Notes under the pieces: generated by a model
What the model was told of the DNA's origin: nothing
Databases searched by the model: none
Seen by the model: the letters and a program-made list of their open reading frames with translations, nothing else
Program-made: the position numbers and the translations under genes
Assembly: GCF_002214385.1 (NCBI RefSeq)
Contig: NZ_CP014855.1
Span: 248,001-312,000 of the forward strand
Length of the DNA stretch: 64,000 bases
Origin: Thermococcus gorgonarius
GTDB lineage: Archaea > Methanobacteriota_B > Thermococci > Thermococcales > Thermococcaceae
Direction: 5' to 3'
Part shown: piece by piece, positions 18,003-25,863 of the stretch
Layout of the letters: every line of letters starts with the position of its first letter
Numbering within the stretch: position 1 is the stretch's first letter

Positions 18003-21000
18003 ATGAAGGCGATCTATCGGGGAATGTGCCCGAACTGTGAAGGTAGAATATCCGACGATAGGCTTGTGATGAAAAATCCCTGTAAGGAGTGTCTTGACGA
18101 ACCCGTTCACGCTGATTCCTATTTTCAACTCGTTTCCGCCGTTCGAAACGCCCTCAAACTCAGGGGGACCCTGAAAGAGTGGGAGAGGATATACCAGCTT
18201 GAAAGCAATACAAGAGAGATCGAGGAGTTATTCAATAAGGCGACGGGCTTCACCTTCTGGAGTGCTCAGAGGACTTGGGTGAAGAGGCTTCTCAAGGGAA
18301 GGAGCTTTTCGATAATAGCCCCTACCGGTATGGGTAAGAGCACCTTTGGGGCTTTCATGAGCCTCTGGCACGCGAAAAGAGGGAAGAAGAGCTATATAAT
18401 CGTCCCGACAACGCCCCTCGTCATTCAGACGGTCAAGAAGATAGAAGCGATGCGCGAGAGGCTCGGGCTAAACGTTAAGCTCGCCTACTACCACGGCAAT
18501 CTTAGGAAAAAGGAAAAAGAGGAAATGCTTGCCCTCATAGATTCGGGAGAGTACGACATCCTCGTAACGAGTGCCCAGTGGCTGGCCAGAAACTTCGAGG
18601 ACAAGCTGAAGGGGAGGCACTTTGACTTCATCTTTGTTGATGACGTCGACGCTTTTCTGAAGGCGAGCAAGAACATAGATCGCTCCCTTTATCTGCTCGG
18701 TTTCAACGAGGAGACCATCCAGAAGGCCTGGGAGATAGTGAGGCTTAAGAAGGGCATGGCCCGCTACCTCAATGGGAACTCAGAGGACAAAAACGAGAAG
18801 CTCAAGGAGCTAAACGAGCAGATAGAGAAAATCCAGAGGGAGATCGAGTCCTACAAGAGGAAGAATAGGATAGGCGTCATGATAATAGCCTCGGCCACAG
18901 GTAGTGCCAGGGGAGACAGGATAAAGCTCTACCGCGAGCTGCTGGGCTTTGAGGTCGGGAGCGGAAGGAGCGCTCTCAGGAACGTAGTTGACAGCTATCT
19001 TAAGCCGACCAAGGACGTCAAGGAACACGTGGCAGATCTGTTGGAAAGGATCGGCAGAGGCGGGCTGATTTTTGTTCCCATCGACCAGGGCCTTAGCTAC
19101 GCCGAAGAACTCGTGAATTACCTCCGCGAGCGCGGTTTTAAGGTGGAACTCGCGAGCTCAAAGAACAAGAAAGCCGTTGAGAGGTTTGAAAACGGCGAGG
19201 CTGAATACCTCGTCGGCGTCGCTACCTACTACGGCTCAATCGTTAGGGGCCTCGATTTACCCCATCTAATACGCTACGCCGTCTTCACCGGCGTACCCAA
19301 GTTCCGCTTTTCAATAGACCTTGAGAGGCCGACAATCTACAGAGCTCTGGGCCTGCTCAGCGAGGTCATGGACTTTCTGAGTGACGAGGACAGGAGAACC
19401 GCCGAGAAGCTATACTCAAGGCTGAGGCGGCTCATAAGGAACATACCTCAGTTTGAACTTCTGAAGATAGAGGAGGCCCTTGCCGAGGGCCTGCCAATAG
19501 AGAATGAGTTCCACAACCATGTATTGGGCGTTTTCCGCGAGCTGGTCGAGTTTCTGAGAAGGGTTCTTCACGACAAGGAAGTTCTGAAAAAGCTTGCCGA
19601 AGACCCCTTCGTCAGTCTGACGGAGGAAGAGGGCAAGTGGTTCATCGAGATACCCGACGTTAGGACATACATTCAGGCAACTGGAAGGACGAGCAGGCTC
19701 TTCGCGGGCGGAATAACCAAGGGTTTGAGCGTTCTCCTTGTTGATAACGAGAAGGTCTTCAACGGCTTAGTGAGGCAGATGCGCTGGCGCTTCACGGAGT
19801 TCAAGATGGTGCCCTTCGAGGAGCTGGATCTCGATGAGGTTCTCAGACAAATCGATGAGGACAGGGAGAAAGTTAAACTCGTAATGGAGGGCAAGATAAG
19901 CGCCAGGGTCAAGGACCTCGTTAAGTCCTCGCTCATGATAGTCGAGAGCCCCAACAAGGCAAGAACCATAGCAAACTTCTTCGGCCAGCCGAGCAAGACG
20001 AGGATAGGCGATCTGGTTGCGTATGAGGTGAGCATAGGGAACAGAATGCTGACGATTTTGGCTAGTGGAGGACATATGTTCGACCTTGTGACGAACGAAG
20101 GCTATCACGGCGTTCTGATTGAGAAAAAAGATGATATTATGAAGTTTATTCCGGTCTACGACACCATAAAGCGCTGCCGCGACTGCGGACATCAGTTCGT
20201 TGACTGGGAGAAAAAAGGCGTCTGTCCGCGCTGTGGTTCCACAAACGTGCGTGATGCCCTGGAGAACGTAGTTGCGATGCGCGAGCTGGCGCAGGAAGTT
20301 GATGAGATTCTCATCGCGACCGACCCGGATACCGAGGGTGAGAAAATAGCATGGGACATAAGGAACGTGCTGAGCCCATACACACCGAACATCAAGAGGA
20401 CGGAGTTCCATGAGGTTACGAGGCCGGCCATACTGAAGGCAATCGAAGAAGCAAGGGACGTAAACGAGAACCGCGTTGAGGCCCAGATAGTAAGAAGAAT
20501 AGAGGACAGATGGATAGGCTTTGAGCTGAGTCAGGAACTCCAGCGCGTCTTTGAAAACAGGAACCTCTCCGCTGGAAGGGTTCAGACGCCCGTTTTAGGC
20601 TGGATAATTGAGAGGTATAAAGAGTTCAGTGAGAGCGAGACTTACTTCCTCGGCTTAACCCTTGAGAACGGCCTCCAGGTGACGGTTGAGATAGGCAAGG
20701 ATGGACAGGATGTCGAGCCTCCCGAGTACGTCACGGTTGAGGAGGTTCAGCTTGAGGAGAGAGAGCTCAACCCCTCTCCACCGTACACTACCGATGCAAT
20801 GTTGAAAGACGCCTCGACGTTCCTGAAGCTTTCAGCGCCGGAGACGATGAGACTAGCTCAGGATCTCTTTGAAATGGGTCTGATAACCTACCACAGAACG
20901 GACTCAACCCACGTCAGCAACACCGGAATAGAGATAGCGAAGGAGTACATAACCCAGGAGATAGGCGAGGAGTACTTCAAGCCAAGGCCGTGGGGCGAAG

Positions 21001-21674
21001 AGGGAACCCACGAGGCGATAAGGCCGACGAGGCCAATAGATACAGGAAGGCTGATGCAGCTCATTCGCGATGGAATAATCCAGCTCCCGAGGAATCTGAC
21101 GAGGAACCACTACCGCTTGTATGACATGATATTCAGGAAGTTCATGACGAGCCAGATGAAGTCAGCAAAAATACTCTACGAGAGGGCCGTCATAAACGCT
21201 GGGGTTGAAAAGGCCGAGGTTGAAGGCTACGTTGAAATCATCGAGGACGGCTGGACGAAGCTCAGGAGCCCACCGCTCAGGCAGATACCGAGGCTTGAAA
21301 AAGGTGCGAGACTGAAGGTCGTCGAGGCCAAGAAGTGGAAGGCTCCCAAGGTTTCACTCTACAGCCAAGGTGACATAATAGCCCTGATGAAGGAGAGGAA
21401 GATAGGAAGGCCTTCAACGTACGCCAAGATAGTTGAGACCCTTCTCAGGAGAGGCTACGTCGTAGAGACCAAGGGCAGGAAGAAGCTTGTACCTACTGAG
21501 AAGGGCATAAAGGTCTACCACTACCTCGTCAGCAAATACCGCGACCTCGTCAGCGAGGAAAGGACGAGGGAGCTTGAGGAGATAATGGACAGGATAGAAG
21601 AGGGCAAAGAGGATTACCAGGAAGTCCTCAACGGGCTCTACTCGGAGATAACGGAATTTATAGGCAAAGCTTGA
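18003..21674 (+). CDS. rgy: Reverse gyrase
   Basis: 1223 residues, complete and without an intein. Order: N-terminal four-Cys zinc finger (C9, C12, C27, C30), SF2 helicase-like half with Walker [10 protein letters not shown] near residue 107 and FVDDVDAFL near 210, second zinc finger CRDCGHQ...CPRCG near 724-745, toprim-containing topoisomerase IA half ([32 protein letters not shown]) and catalytic Tyr near 963 in [12 protein letters not shown]. It introduces positive supercoils in DNA with ATP and is the hallmark of hyperthermophiles. ATG 18003 is favoured over ATG 17997 because GGGGAGG is spaced correctly only for the former. trmBL2 follows on the same strand. Confidence 0.99.
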   Translation: MKAIYRGMCPNCEGRISDDRLVMKNPCKECLDEPVHADSYFQLVSAVRNALKLRGTLKEWERIYQLESNTREIEELFNKATGFTFWSAQRTWVKRLLKGRSFSIIAPTGMGKSTFGAFMSLWHAKRGKKSYIIVPTTPLVIQTVKKIEAMRERLGLNVKLAYYHGNLRKKEKEEMLALIDSGEYDILVTSAQWLARNFEDKLKGRHFDFIFVDDVDAFLKASKNIDRSLYLLGFNEETIQKAWEIVRLKKGMARYLNGNSEDKNEKLKELNEQIEKIQREIESYKRKNRIGVMIIASATGSARGDRIKLYRELLGFEVGSGRSALRNVVDSYLKPTKDVKEHVADLLERIGRGGLIFVPIDQGLSYAEELVNYLRERGFKVELASSKNKKAVERFENGEAEYLVGVATYYGSIVRGLDLPHLIRYAVFTGVPKFRFSIDLERPTIYRALGLLSEVMDFLSDEDRRTAEKLYSRLRRLIRNIPQFELLKIEEALAEGLPIENEFHNHVLGVFRELVEFLRRVLHDKEVLKKLAEDPFVSLTEEEGKWFIEIPDVRTYIQATGRTSRLFAGGITKGLSVLLVDNEKVFNGLVRQMRWRFTEFKMVPFEELDLDEVLRQIDEDREKVKLVMEGKISARVKDLVKSSLMIVESPNKARTIANFFGQPSKTRIGDLVAYEVSIGNRMLTILASGGHMFDLVTNEGYHGVLIEKKDDIMKFIPVYDTIKRCRDCGHQFVDWEKKGVCPRCGSTNVRDALENVVAMRELAQEVDEILIATDPDTEGEKIAWDIRNVLSPYTPNIKRTEFHEVTRPAILKAIEEARDVNENRVEAQIVRRIEDRWIGFELSQELQRVFENRNLSAGRVQTPVLGWIIERYKEFSESETYFLGLTLENGLQVTVEIGKDGQDVEPPEYVTVEEVQLEERELNPSPPYTTDAMLKDASTFLKLSAPETMRLAQDLFEMGLITYHRTDSTHVSNTGIEIAKEYITQEIGEEYFKPRPWGEEGTHEAIRPTRPIDTGRLMQLIRDGIIQLPRNLTRNHYRLYDMIFRKFMTSQMKSAKILYERAVINAGVEKAEVEGYVEIIEDGWTKLRSPPLRQIPRLEKGARLKVVEAKKWKAPKVSLYSQGDIIALMKERKIGRPSTYAKIVETLLRRGYVVETKGRKKLVPTEKGIKVYHYLVSKYRDLVSEERTRELEEIMDRIEEGKEDYQEVLNGLYSEITEFIGKA

Positions 21675-21679
21675 GCTTG

Positions 21680-21709
21680 ACTATTAGGACATCAACTATT
21701 AGGACATCA
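21680..21709. repeat. Tandem 15-bp direct repeat (two copies)
   Basis: ACTATTAGGACATCA occurs twice head to tail, 21680-21694 and 21695-21709, starting 5 bases after the reverse gyrase stop. A T-rich stretch (TTTTGTTTTTCTCCTT) follows, so it may be part of the termination region or a simple duplication. Confidence 0.9.
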
Positions 21710-21950
21710 TTTTGTTTTTCTCCTTACTCTTTGTTTCCGATATCCGGATACTCAGCTTTTGGGACTGCGCCAAGATTTTAAATATCAGGCCGGTAGTAAC
21801 TAGCTTGCATGGTCGTGCATTCCTTGTAGGATTTTCGAAAGTTATTCACATTATGTCTTGTCCATGAACTGATTCAACATAATATGGGAGGAAAAAATTT
21901 ATATGGTCTAAAATCGATATCCCATTGACAGATACATGGTGGTGGTAAAG
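21710..21950 (+). promoter_or_regulatory. Promoter region of trmBL2
   Basis: The promoter next to the gene is AAAAAATTTATATGG at about 21892-21906. Further upstream a second TATA-like box (AGATTTTAAATAT, 21773-21785) has no gene of its own. A 7-bp inverted repeat ATTATGT (21850-21856) / ACATAAT (21877-21883) lies just before the proximal promoter and could be an activator or repressor site. Nothing protein-coding is seen in this stretch. Confidence 0.5.
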
Positions 21951-22745
21951 ATGGTGCAGGAGAGAATGGTAGAGCTTCTTCAGGAGCACTTTGAGTTGAA
22001 CCTCTACGAGGCAAGGGCGTACGTGGCCCTCGTTGGGTTTGGCGTACTCACCCCCGCCGAGCTGGCAAGTGTATCAGAGGTTCCTGCCCCGAGAACCTAT
22101 GATGTCCTCAGGAGCCTTGAGAAGAAGGGCTTTGCCATAAGCCAGCCCGGCAAGGTCAACAAGTACAGGCCCGTTCACCCCCAGAACATCCTCGAAAAGT
22201 TCATTGAGGAGTGGCAGGAGCGCGTTAAGGAGGAGCTTGAAGCCAAGAAGAAAGCGAAGGAAGAACTCCTCGAGCTAATGACTCCCCTTATCGAGACAGA
22301 AATTCCAAAGTACGGTGTTGAAAGGGTCTGGGTAGTCCGTGGGATAAGGAATGCCACTCTCAAGACGAGGGAGATGTTTGAGGAGGTTAAGGAGAAGATA
22401 CTCCTAGCTGACAACGGCTACATCGCAGTTAACCTGGAGAATGAGATAATTTCTGCGGTCGACAAGGGCGTTAAGGCAAAGATCATAGTGGCGGAGAACC
22501 TCCTTCCGAGGCTCAGAGGATCAAAACTCCTTGAGTACGCCAAGAACGGAAAGCTTGAGCTGAGAACTCTGGACAAGTTCGATCTGCCAATGCTCATCTG
22601 TGACGATGAGGTCTTCTTCGCCCTCGAGGACATGGCGGCAAGGTACTTCAACTACGAGACCCAGGTCTGGATCAGGGACTTCAGGGTCAGGGCTCTCTTT
22701 GAGACTAAGTTCAACGAGTACTGGGAAAAGGCTAAGAAAGTCTGA
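21951..22745 (+). CDS. trmBL2: TrmBL2, TrmB-family chromosomal architectural protein
   Basis: 264 residues, the length of TrmBL2. N-terminal winged helix (LNLYEARAYVALVGFGVLTP, then SEVPAPRTYDVLRSLEKKGF), a coiled segment (EERVKEELEAKKKAKEELLE-like) and a C-terminal domain similar to the TrmB sugar domain but lacking obvious sugar-binding features. In Pyrococcus and Thermococcus this paralogue coats DNA in thick filaments and represses genes broadly. In P. furiosus it also lies next to reverse gyrase, supporting the identification. ATG 21951 is preferred (GGTGGT 8 bases upstream) over ATG 21936. Confidence 0.9.
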   Translation: MVQERMVELLQEHFELNLYEARAYVALVGFGVLTPAELASVSEVPAPRTYDVLRSLEKKGFAISQPGKVNKYRPVHPQNILEKFIEEWQERVKEELEAKKKAKEELLELMTPLIETEIPKYGVERVWVVRGIRNATLKTREMFEEVKEKILLADNGYIAVNLENEIISAVDKGVKAKIIVAENLLPRLRGSKLLEYAKNGKLELRTLDKFDLPMLICDDEVFFALEDMAARYFNYETQVWIRDFRVRALFETKFNEYWEKAKKV

Positions 22746-22810
22746 TTGCCCCTTCTTAACTTTTTTAAAATTTTGCTTCAAACGCAAAACGGATTTGAAA
22801 GTAAAAGGTT

Positions 22811-23023
22811 TCAAACATATTTAAACTCCTCTTCCAGTTCGTCCTTCTCCTTAATCTTCCAGTAGATTTTCCCATCTTTCTCAAAGCTTTTGACTTTTCC
22901 CTGTTCAGCAAAGCGAAGTAAGTACCTCCTCACTTCCATGGCGGGGAGGCCTGTCTTCTCAGATATTTCTTCAACGGGTAGGGGCCCATCTTTTAGAGCC
23001 TCAAGAACCCTTCTGTTCTTCAT
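22811..23023 (-). CDS. Small winged-helix DNA-binding protein
   Basis: 70 residues forming a single winged helix: MKNRRVLEALKDGPLPVEEI, recognition region KTGLPAMEVRRYLLRFAEQG, and wing KVKSFEKDGKIYWKIKEKDE. ATG 23023 follows GGAGGG by 6 bases. Its start lies 3 bases beyond the stop of the zinc-ribbon gene upstream, so the two are one transcript. Probably a transcription regulator; target unknown. Confidence 0.8.
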   Translation of the reverse strand: MKNRRVLEALKDGPLPVEEISEKTGLPAMEVRRYLLRFAEQGKVKSFEKDGKIYWKIKEKDELEEEFKYV

Positions 23024-23025
23024 CC

Positions 23026-23343
23026 TCAACCCTCCAGTTCTTTGTACTTTTTCAGGACATCTATTATTTTCTCCATAACCCTTAAGTATTTCTCCATCTC
23101 CTCCGGATCACTCGGAAGGGAATTTGTTACCTCCACGAGTTTCTTCATGAGGATTCCTTTTACGTCATCTATCTTCTCCTTCTGTTTCTTTGCCCTGTAC
23201 TCACATACGGGGCAGAAAACTCTCCCATCCTTCTCAAAGAGGGGTGAACCACATTTTGGACAGTGTCTGTCGAGCATCTTTGCCCCCGAGAGCATTAAGG
23301 GCATTATCACGTTTTTGATCTCCTCTTCCGTTGGTCCCCTCAA
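23026..23343 (-). CDS. Zinc-ribbon protein of the Sjogren/scleroderma autoantigen 1 (UPF0148) family
   Basis: 105 residues. N-terminal helix with IMPLMLSGAKMLDRHCPKCG, then SPLFEKDGRVFCPVCEYR giving a CPxC...CPxC zinc ribbon, then a C-terminal helical region. The family is archaeal and eukaryotic (p27) with unknown function. TTG start at 23343 follows GGGGTGATT. It lies 4 bases after the ureohydrolase stop and before the wHTH gene, forming a three-gene operon. Confidence 0.85.
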   Translation of the reverse strand: MRGPTEEEIKNVIMPLMLSGAKMLDRHCPKCGSPLFEKDGRVFCPVCEYRAKKQKEKIDDVKGILMKKLVEVTNSLPSDPEEMEKYLRVMEKIIDVLKKYKELEG

Positions 23344-23347
23344 GTAA

Positions 23348-24079
23348 TCACCCCCTCAGCGCTGAGAAGACTTCGATTAATGCTTTCTTGCCAGCTCTAG
23401 ATCGCTTTATCCTGTCTGAAATCTCGGTAATGTCGAAACTCAGAACTTTGAATTTTTCTTTGATCCCTTCGAGTATATCCAAAAGCTGGTCAAGCGTTAG
23501 TTCCCCGTGCTGAAACCTTGCAATCCGGTATTCCGGTCTCAGTACGTCCAAGTCTACGGTTATATAGACCTCTTTTCCCAAGTATCTTTTTACATCCTCG
23601 AGTACTTCCTCAACGTCGTGGTTCGTAAGGTTTAGATAGCTTTTCCAGCCCCGGTTAGACCTCCGGGTTCTGGGGAGCGCGGGATATATTCTTACCCTCC
23701 TCGTCCACAGCTTTGTCCTTTTGCTGGTTGGTATCATAAGCACGGGTCCGGTTACAGCCGCCCGGTGGACCTTTCTCTCCTCTAGGGCATATGCCAGCCA
23801 AGAACCATGATCCAAGTAGTCGTGGAGAAGATCCGTATGGGCATCGAGGCTTATTAATGAAGCCGGCCTAAGCTTTTCGAGGATGGCGTAGGTAACGAGA
23901 TGTTCGCCCGTGATGTAGCAACAGTCGGGGTTTATTTTTCCGGCTATGGTCTCCAACTTGTTTCCTTCTACAGTTTTAACTTCGGACTCTTCCACCAGCC
24001 CCTCTCGAATTAAAAGCTTGGCAGCATATTCTACGCCTTCCCTATTTGGCCTTTCGCCAAAAGGTATAAACGTGACCAT
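23348..24079 (-). CDS. Ureohydrolase (arginase/agmatinase) family protein, divergent
   Basis: 243 residues, shorter than agmatinase (about 290). Metal-ligand motifs are visible: ITGEHLVTYA (GGxH equivalent), SLDAHTDLLHDYLDHGSW (DAHxD) and ITVDLDVLRP (DxD). The last block lacks the usual DPxxxPG that follows, and the guanidino-binding loop is not recognisable, so substrate is uncertain. Family chemistry: Mn-dependent hydrolysis of a guanidine or amidine to urea or ammonia. TATA box ATATTTAAAA (minus strand, about 24111-24121) and GGTGGATGAT before ATG 24079. Divergent from the fluoride-riboswitch gene; heads the operon with the zinc-ribbon and wHTH genes. Confidence 0.78.
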   Translation of the reverse strand: MVTFIPFGERPNREGVEYAAKLLIREGLVEESEVKTVEGNKLETIAGKINPDCCYITGEHLVTYAILEKLRPASLISLDAHTDLLHDYLDHGSWLAYALEERKVHRAAVTGPVLMIPTSKRTKLWTRRVRIYPALPRTRRSNRGWKSYLNLTNHDVEEVLEDVKRYLGKEVYITVDLDVLRPEYRIARFQHGELTLDQLLDILEGIKEKFKVLSFDITEISDRIKRSRAGKKALIEVFSALRG

Positions 24080-24176
24080 ATATCATCCACCGTTTCTTCT
24101 TCCCCGGAGGATTTTTAAATATGCCAGTGGCTTTATGGTTGAGGTAAACTTTTAAATCCCGACTGGATATCCCAAC

Positions 24177-24242
24177 GGGCGATGGCGTCCGCCCGGGGCT
24201 TCGAGCCCGAACCGCCCGCAAGGGCTGATGACGCCTGTTCTC
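24177..24242 (+). ncRNA. Fluoride riboswitch (crcB motif)
   Basis: Conserved elements appear in order: GGGCGATG (24177-24184), P1 strand GCGTC, pseudoknot strand CGCCC (24190-24194) pairing with GGGCG, an inserted hairpin GGGCT-TCG-AGCCC, the AAC joint, P2 hairpin GCCC-GCAA-GGGC, the invariant CTGAT, and the closing P1 strand GACGCC (24230-24235). This matches the crystallised fluoride aptamers element for element, differing by the inserted hairpin. The promoter ACTTTTAAATC (24148-24158) puts the transcript start at about the first aptamer base. The 3' P1 strand CGCCT (24232-24236) can alternatively pair with AGGCG (24258-24262), which contains the ribosome site of the next gene, suggesting translation is switched on by fluoride. 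Confidence 0.93.
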
Positions 24243-24267
24243 CGCTAAAAAATTTGGAGGCGGTAGA

Positions 24268-25134
24268 ATGGGCTCGAAGCTAGACCTGCTCGGACGATAC
24301 GTTGATGTTAACTCTGCACTCAAGTATATTGAGGAAAGGAGGCACGAGGACGGTGGCTACTGCTTCGTGAGCGTCCTTAATGACACCAATGTGAACGACA
24401 CCTACTACGCCGTCAAGACCTACGAACTGCTCGGACTGGAAGTCCCGGAGAAGGAAAAGACAATCGAGTTTCTTGAGAAGGCCATCCAGCCCCAGACAGC
24501 CGTTGTTGCGATAGCCATGGCCCTCGAAAGCCTTGCAATACTTGGAGCTAAGGACATCGCCAAGGGGCACCTTGACATTGTTTACACCAAGTACAATCCC
24601 GTGGAAGGCAAGTTCGCCGTCGGTCTCGGCGGGAGCGAAGAGTTTGGAACGGCGACACCGCTTGAAGCTACGTACTGGGTCGTCAAAGCGTTCAGGGCCA
24701 TCGGGCATGACTTTTCAAAGGAGGAAAGGGATGTGATAAGGGCTTTCGTCATGAAGTTTAGGAAGGGGAACGGCTACGGCGTGAAGCAGGCGACAACAAC
24801 GATGACCTATCAGGCTCTTTACACCCTCTACGCCCTCGGCTACAGGCCCCCTAAAAGCCCACACTTCAGGAACTGCGAGCTATGCGGTGACTGGGGAGGC
24901 TTTACGGAGGTTCCCTACAGCCTGCCACCTTACCTTGAGCCGACCTTCTACGCCACTAGAGGTCTTGAGCTCCAGGGAGAAAGGCCAACCTGCCCGAGGA
25001 GACATATCTGGTTCATACGCCAGCTCCAGAATTCTAATGGAGGTTTCAGGCGTTCTTTGGAGCTCGGCATCTCAAACTTCCAGAACACCTACAGGGCTCT
25101 GGCTGTCGTGGACTCGATGAGCAGGTTCGTGTGA
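24268..25134 (+). CDS. Prenyltransferase/squalene-oxidase repeat protein under fluoride riboswitch
   Basis: 288 residues of alpha/alpha-toroid repeats: LKYIEERRHEDGGYCFVSVL, DTYYAVKTYELLGLEVPEKE, LEATYWVVKAFRAIGHDF and, near the end, LQNSNGGFRRSLELGISNFQ. The repeats resemble the beta subunit of protein prenyltransferases, whose repeats build an inner helical barrel. A CELCGDWGGF block at about residue 207 supplies two cysteines and resembles no canonical zinc site. No signal peptide or membrane helix. GGAGG at 24256-24260 is the ribosome site targeted by the riboswitch. The substrate is unknown; it is not a fluoride exporter (neither CrcB/Fluc nor CLC-F). Confidence 0.82.
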   Translation: MGSKLDLLGRYVDVNSALKYIEERRHEDGGYCFVSVLNDTNVNDTYYAVKTYELLGLEVPEKEKTIEFLEKAIQPQTAVVAIAMALESLAILGAKDIAKGHLDIVYTKYNPVEGKFAVGLGGSEEFGTATPLEATYWVVKAFRAIGHDFSKEERDVIRAFVMKFRKGNGYGVKQATTTMTYQALYTLYALGYRPPKSPHFRNCELCGDWGGFTEVPYSLPPYLEPTFYATRGLELQGERPTCPRRHIWFIRQLQNSNGGFRRSLELGISNFQNTYRALAVVDSMSRFV

Positions 25135-25137
25135 GCC

Positions 25138-25307
25138 ATGGACTTCGTCGGAGTAAGGCTCTCTGAGGCACTCCTAGCCGGGGATTGCCCAGTCCGCAGG
25201 GTGATGGAGAAGTTCGAGGAGAGGGCCAGAAGGGCAAGGAGTTCATGCTGAACCTCAGGAGGGAGCTGAGCCTTGAAGAACAGGGGGCTCTGAGAGAGGC
25301 TCGGTAG
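25138..25307 (+). pseudogene. Frameshifted small gene (about 56 codons before disruption)
   Basis: Starts ATG 25138, three bases after the prenyltransferase-like stop. Frame 0 reads MDFVGVRLSEALLAGDCPVR, then VMEKFEERARRARSSC and a stop at 25249-25251. Adding one base near 25234-25236 gives a continuous frame RARRAKEFMLNL, then RRELSLEEQGALREAR and a stop at 25305-25307, which reads far better as protein. This points to a one-base deletion, either real or a sequencing error. Function unknown; helical and charged. Confidence 0.45.
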
Positions 25308-25313
25308 TGGGAG

Positions 25314-25460
25314 ATGAAGATAACAGTCTGGGCAATACAGCCTTCCGGGATGCTTGCCGAGAACCGCAGGCTCAGAAGGGAGCTGGGTTTACCCTCTAAA
25401 GAGCACCCCGACGTTGAGGAAAGGATACGATACTACCTCAATTTTGGAAAGAAGGGATGA
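25314..25460 (+). CDS. Small protein, 48 aa, unknown function
   Basis: Reads MKITVWAIQPSGMLAENRRL, then RRELGLPSKEHPDVEERIRY and ends YLNFGKKG. It lies 6 bases after the disrupted gene and may belong to the riboswitch transcript. Ribosome site is weak (GTGGGAG close to the ATG). Cytoplasmic, strand followed by helices. No family recognised. Confidence 0.5.
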   Translation: MKITVWAIQPSGMLAENRRLRRELGLPSKEHPDVEERIRYYLNFGKKG

Positions 25461-25463
25461 GGG

Positions 25464-25754
25464 TCATGCAGTTTTTCTCCGTATTCCCCTCAGTTTGGAC
25501 TTTACTGCCAGCTTCTTGGAGTCTATGATTATTACTTCCCCGACGCTTCTAACAGCGCTCACGGGAATCAGAAGAAGCCCCTCGTGATCTACCACGAAAT
25601 CGCTCTTGTCGAGGTCTTCATCCGGCTCTGCCACAATAACCAGTAATTCACCACTTTTTTCGTCGAAGCTAAGGTCGTAAACCCATCCGAGCCTTACCCC
25701 GGTGTCGGTTATCAGCTCAACGTCCCTGAGCTTTGAGGCAAGTATTCTCACCAT
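25464..25754 (-). CDS. PRC-barrel domain protein
   Basis: 96 residues with the PRC-barrel pattern: MVRILASKLRDVELITDTGV, RLGWVYDLSFDEKSGELLVI and FVVDHEGLLLIPVSAVRSVG. Archaeal members are small stand-alone barrels of unknown role, sometimes linked to RNA metabolism. ATG 25754 follows GGGGTGAAT; longer upstream starts would overlap the divergent gene promoter. Its stop is 3 bases from the stop of the convergent 48-residue gene. Confidence 0.88.
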   Translation of the reverse strand: MVRILASKLRDVELITDTGVRLGWVYDLSFDEKSGELLVIVAEPDEDLDKSDFVVDHEGLLLIPVSAVRSVGEVIIIDSKKLAVKSKLRGIRRKTA

Positions 25755-25863
25755 TTTATTCACCCCTGCTTTTTGTAGCCTGATGTAGTTGTTGGCACCA
25801 TTGTATAAAACTTTTCCGGCAACGTTATTAAGGAGAGTTATGTTAAGGGAGTAGGTGGTTGGT

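Noticed and set aside
18003-21674. Possible intein or split in reverse gyrase
   Set aside because: All helicase and topoisomerase blocks run continuously in 1223 residues, the normal length.
24177-24242. Box C/D guide RNA, because TGATGA occurs at 24226-24231
   Set aside because: No D box (CTGA) is at the right place and no terminal stem brackets it; the whole segment fits the fluoride riboswitch, in which CTGATG is the conserved joint.
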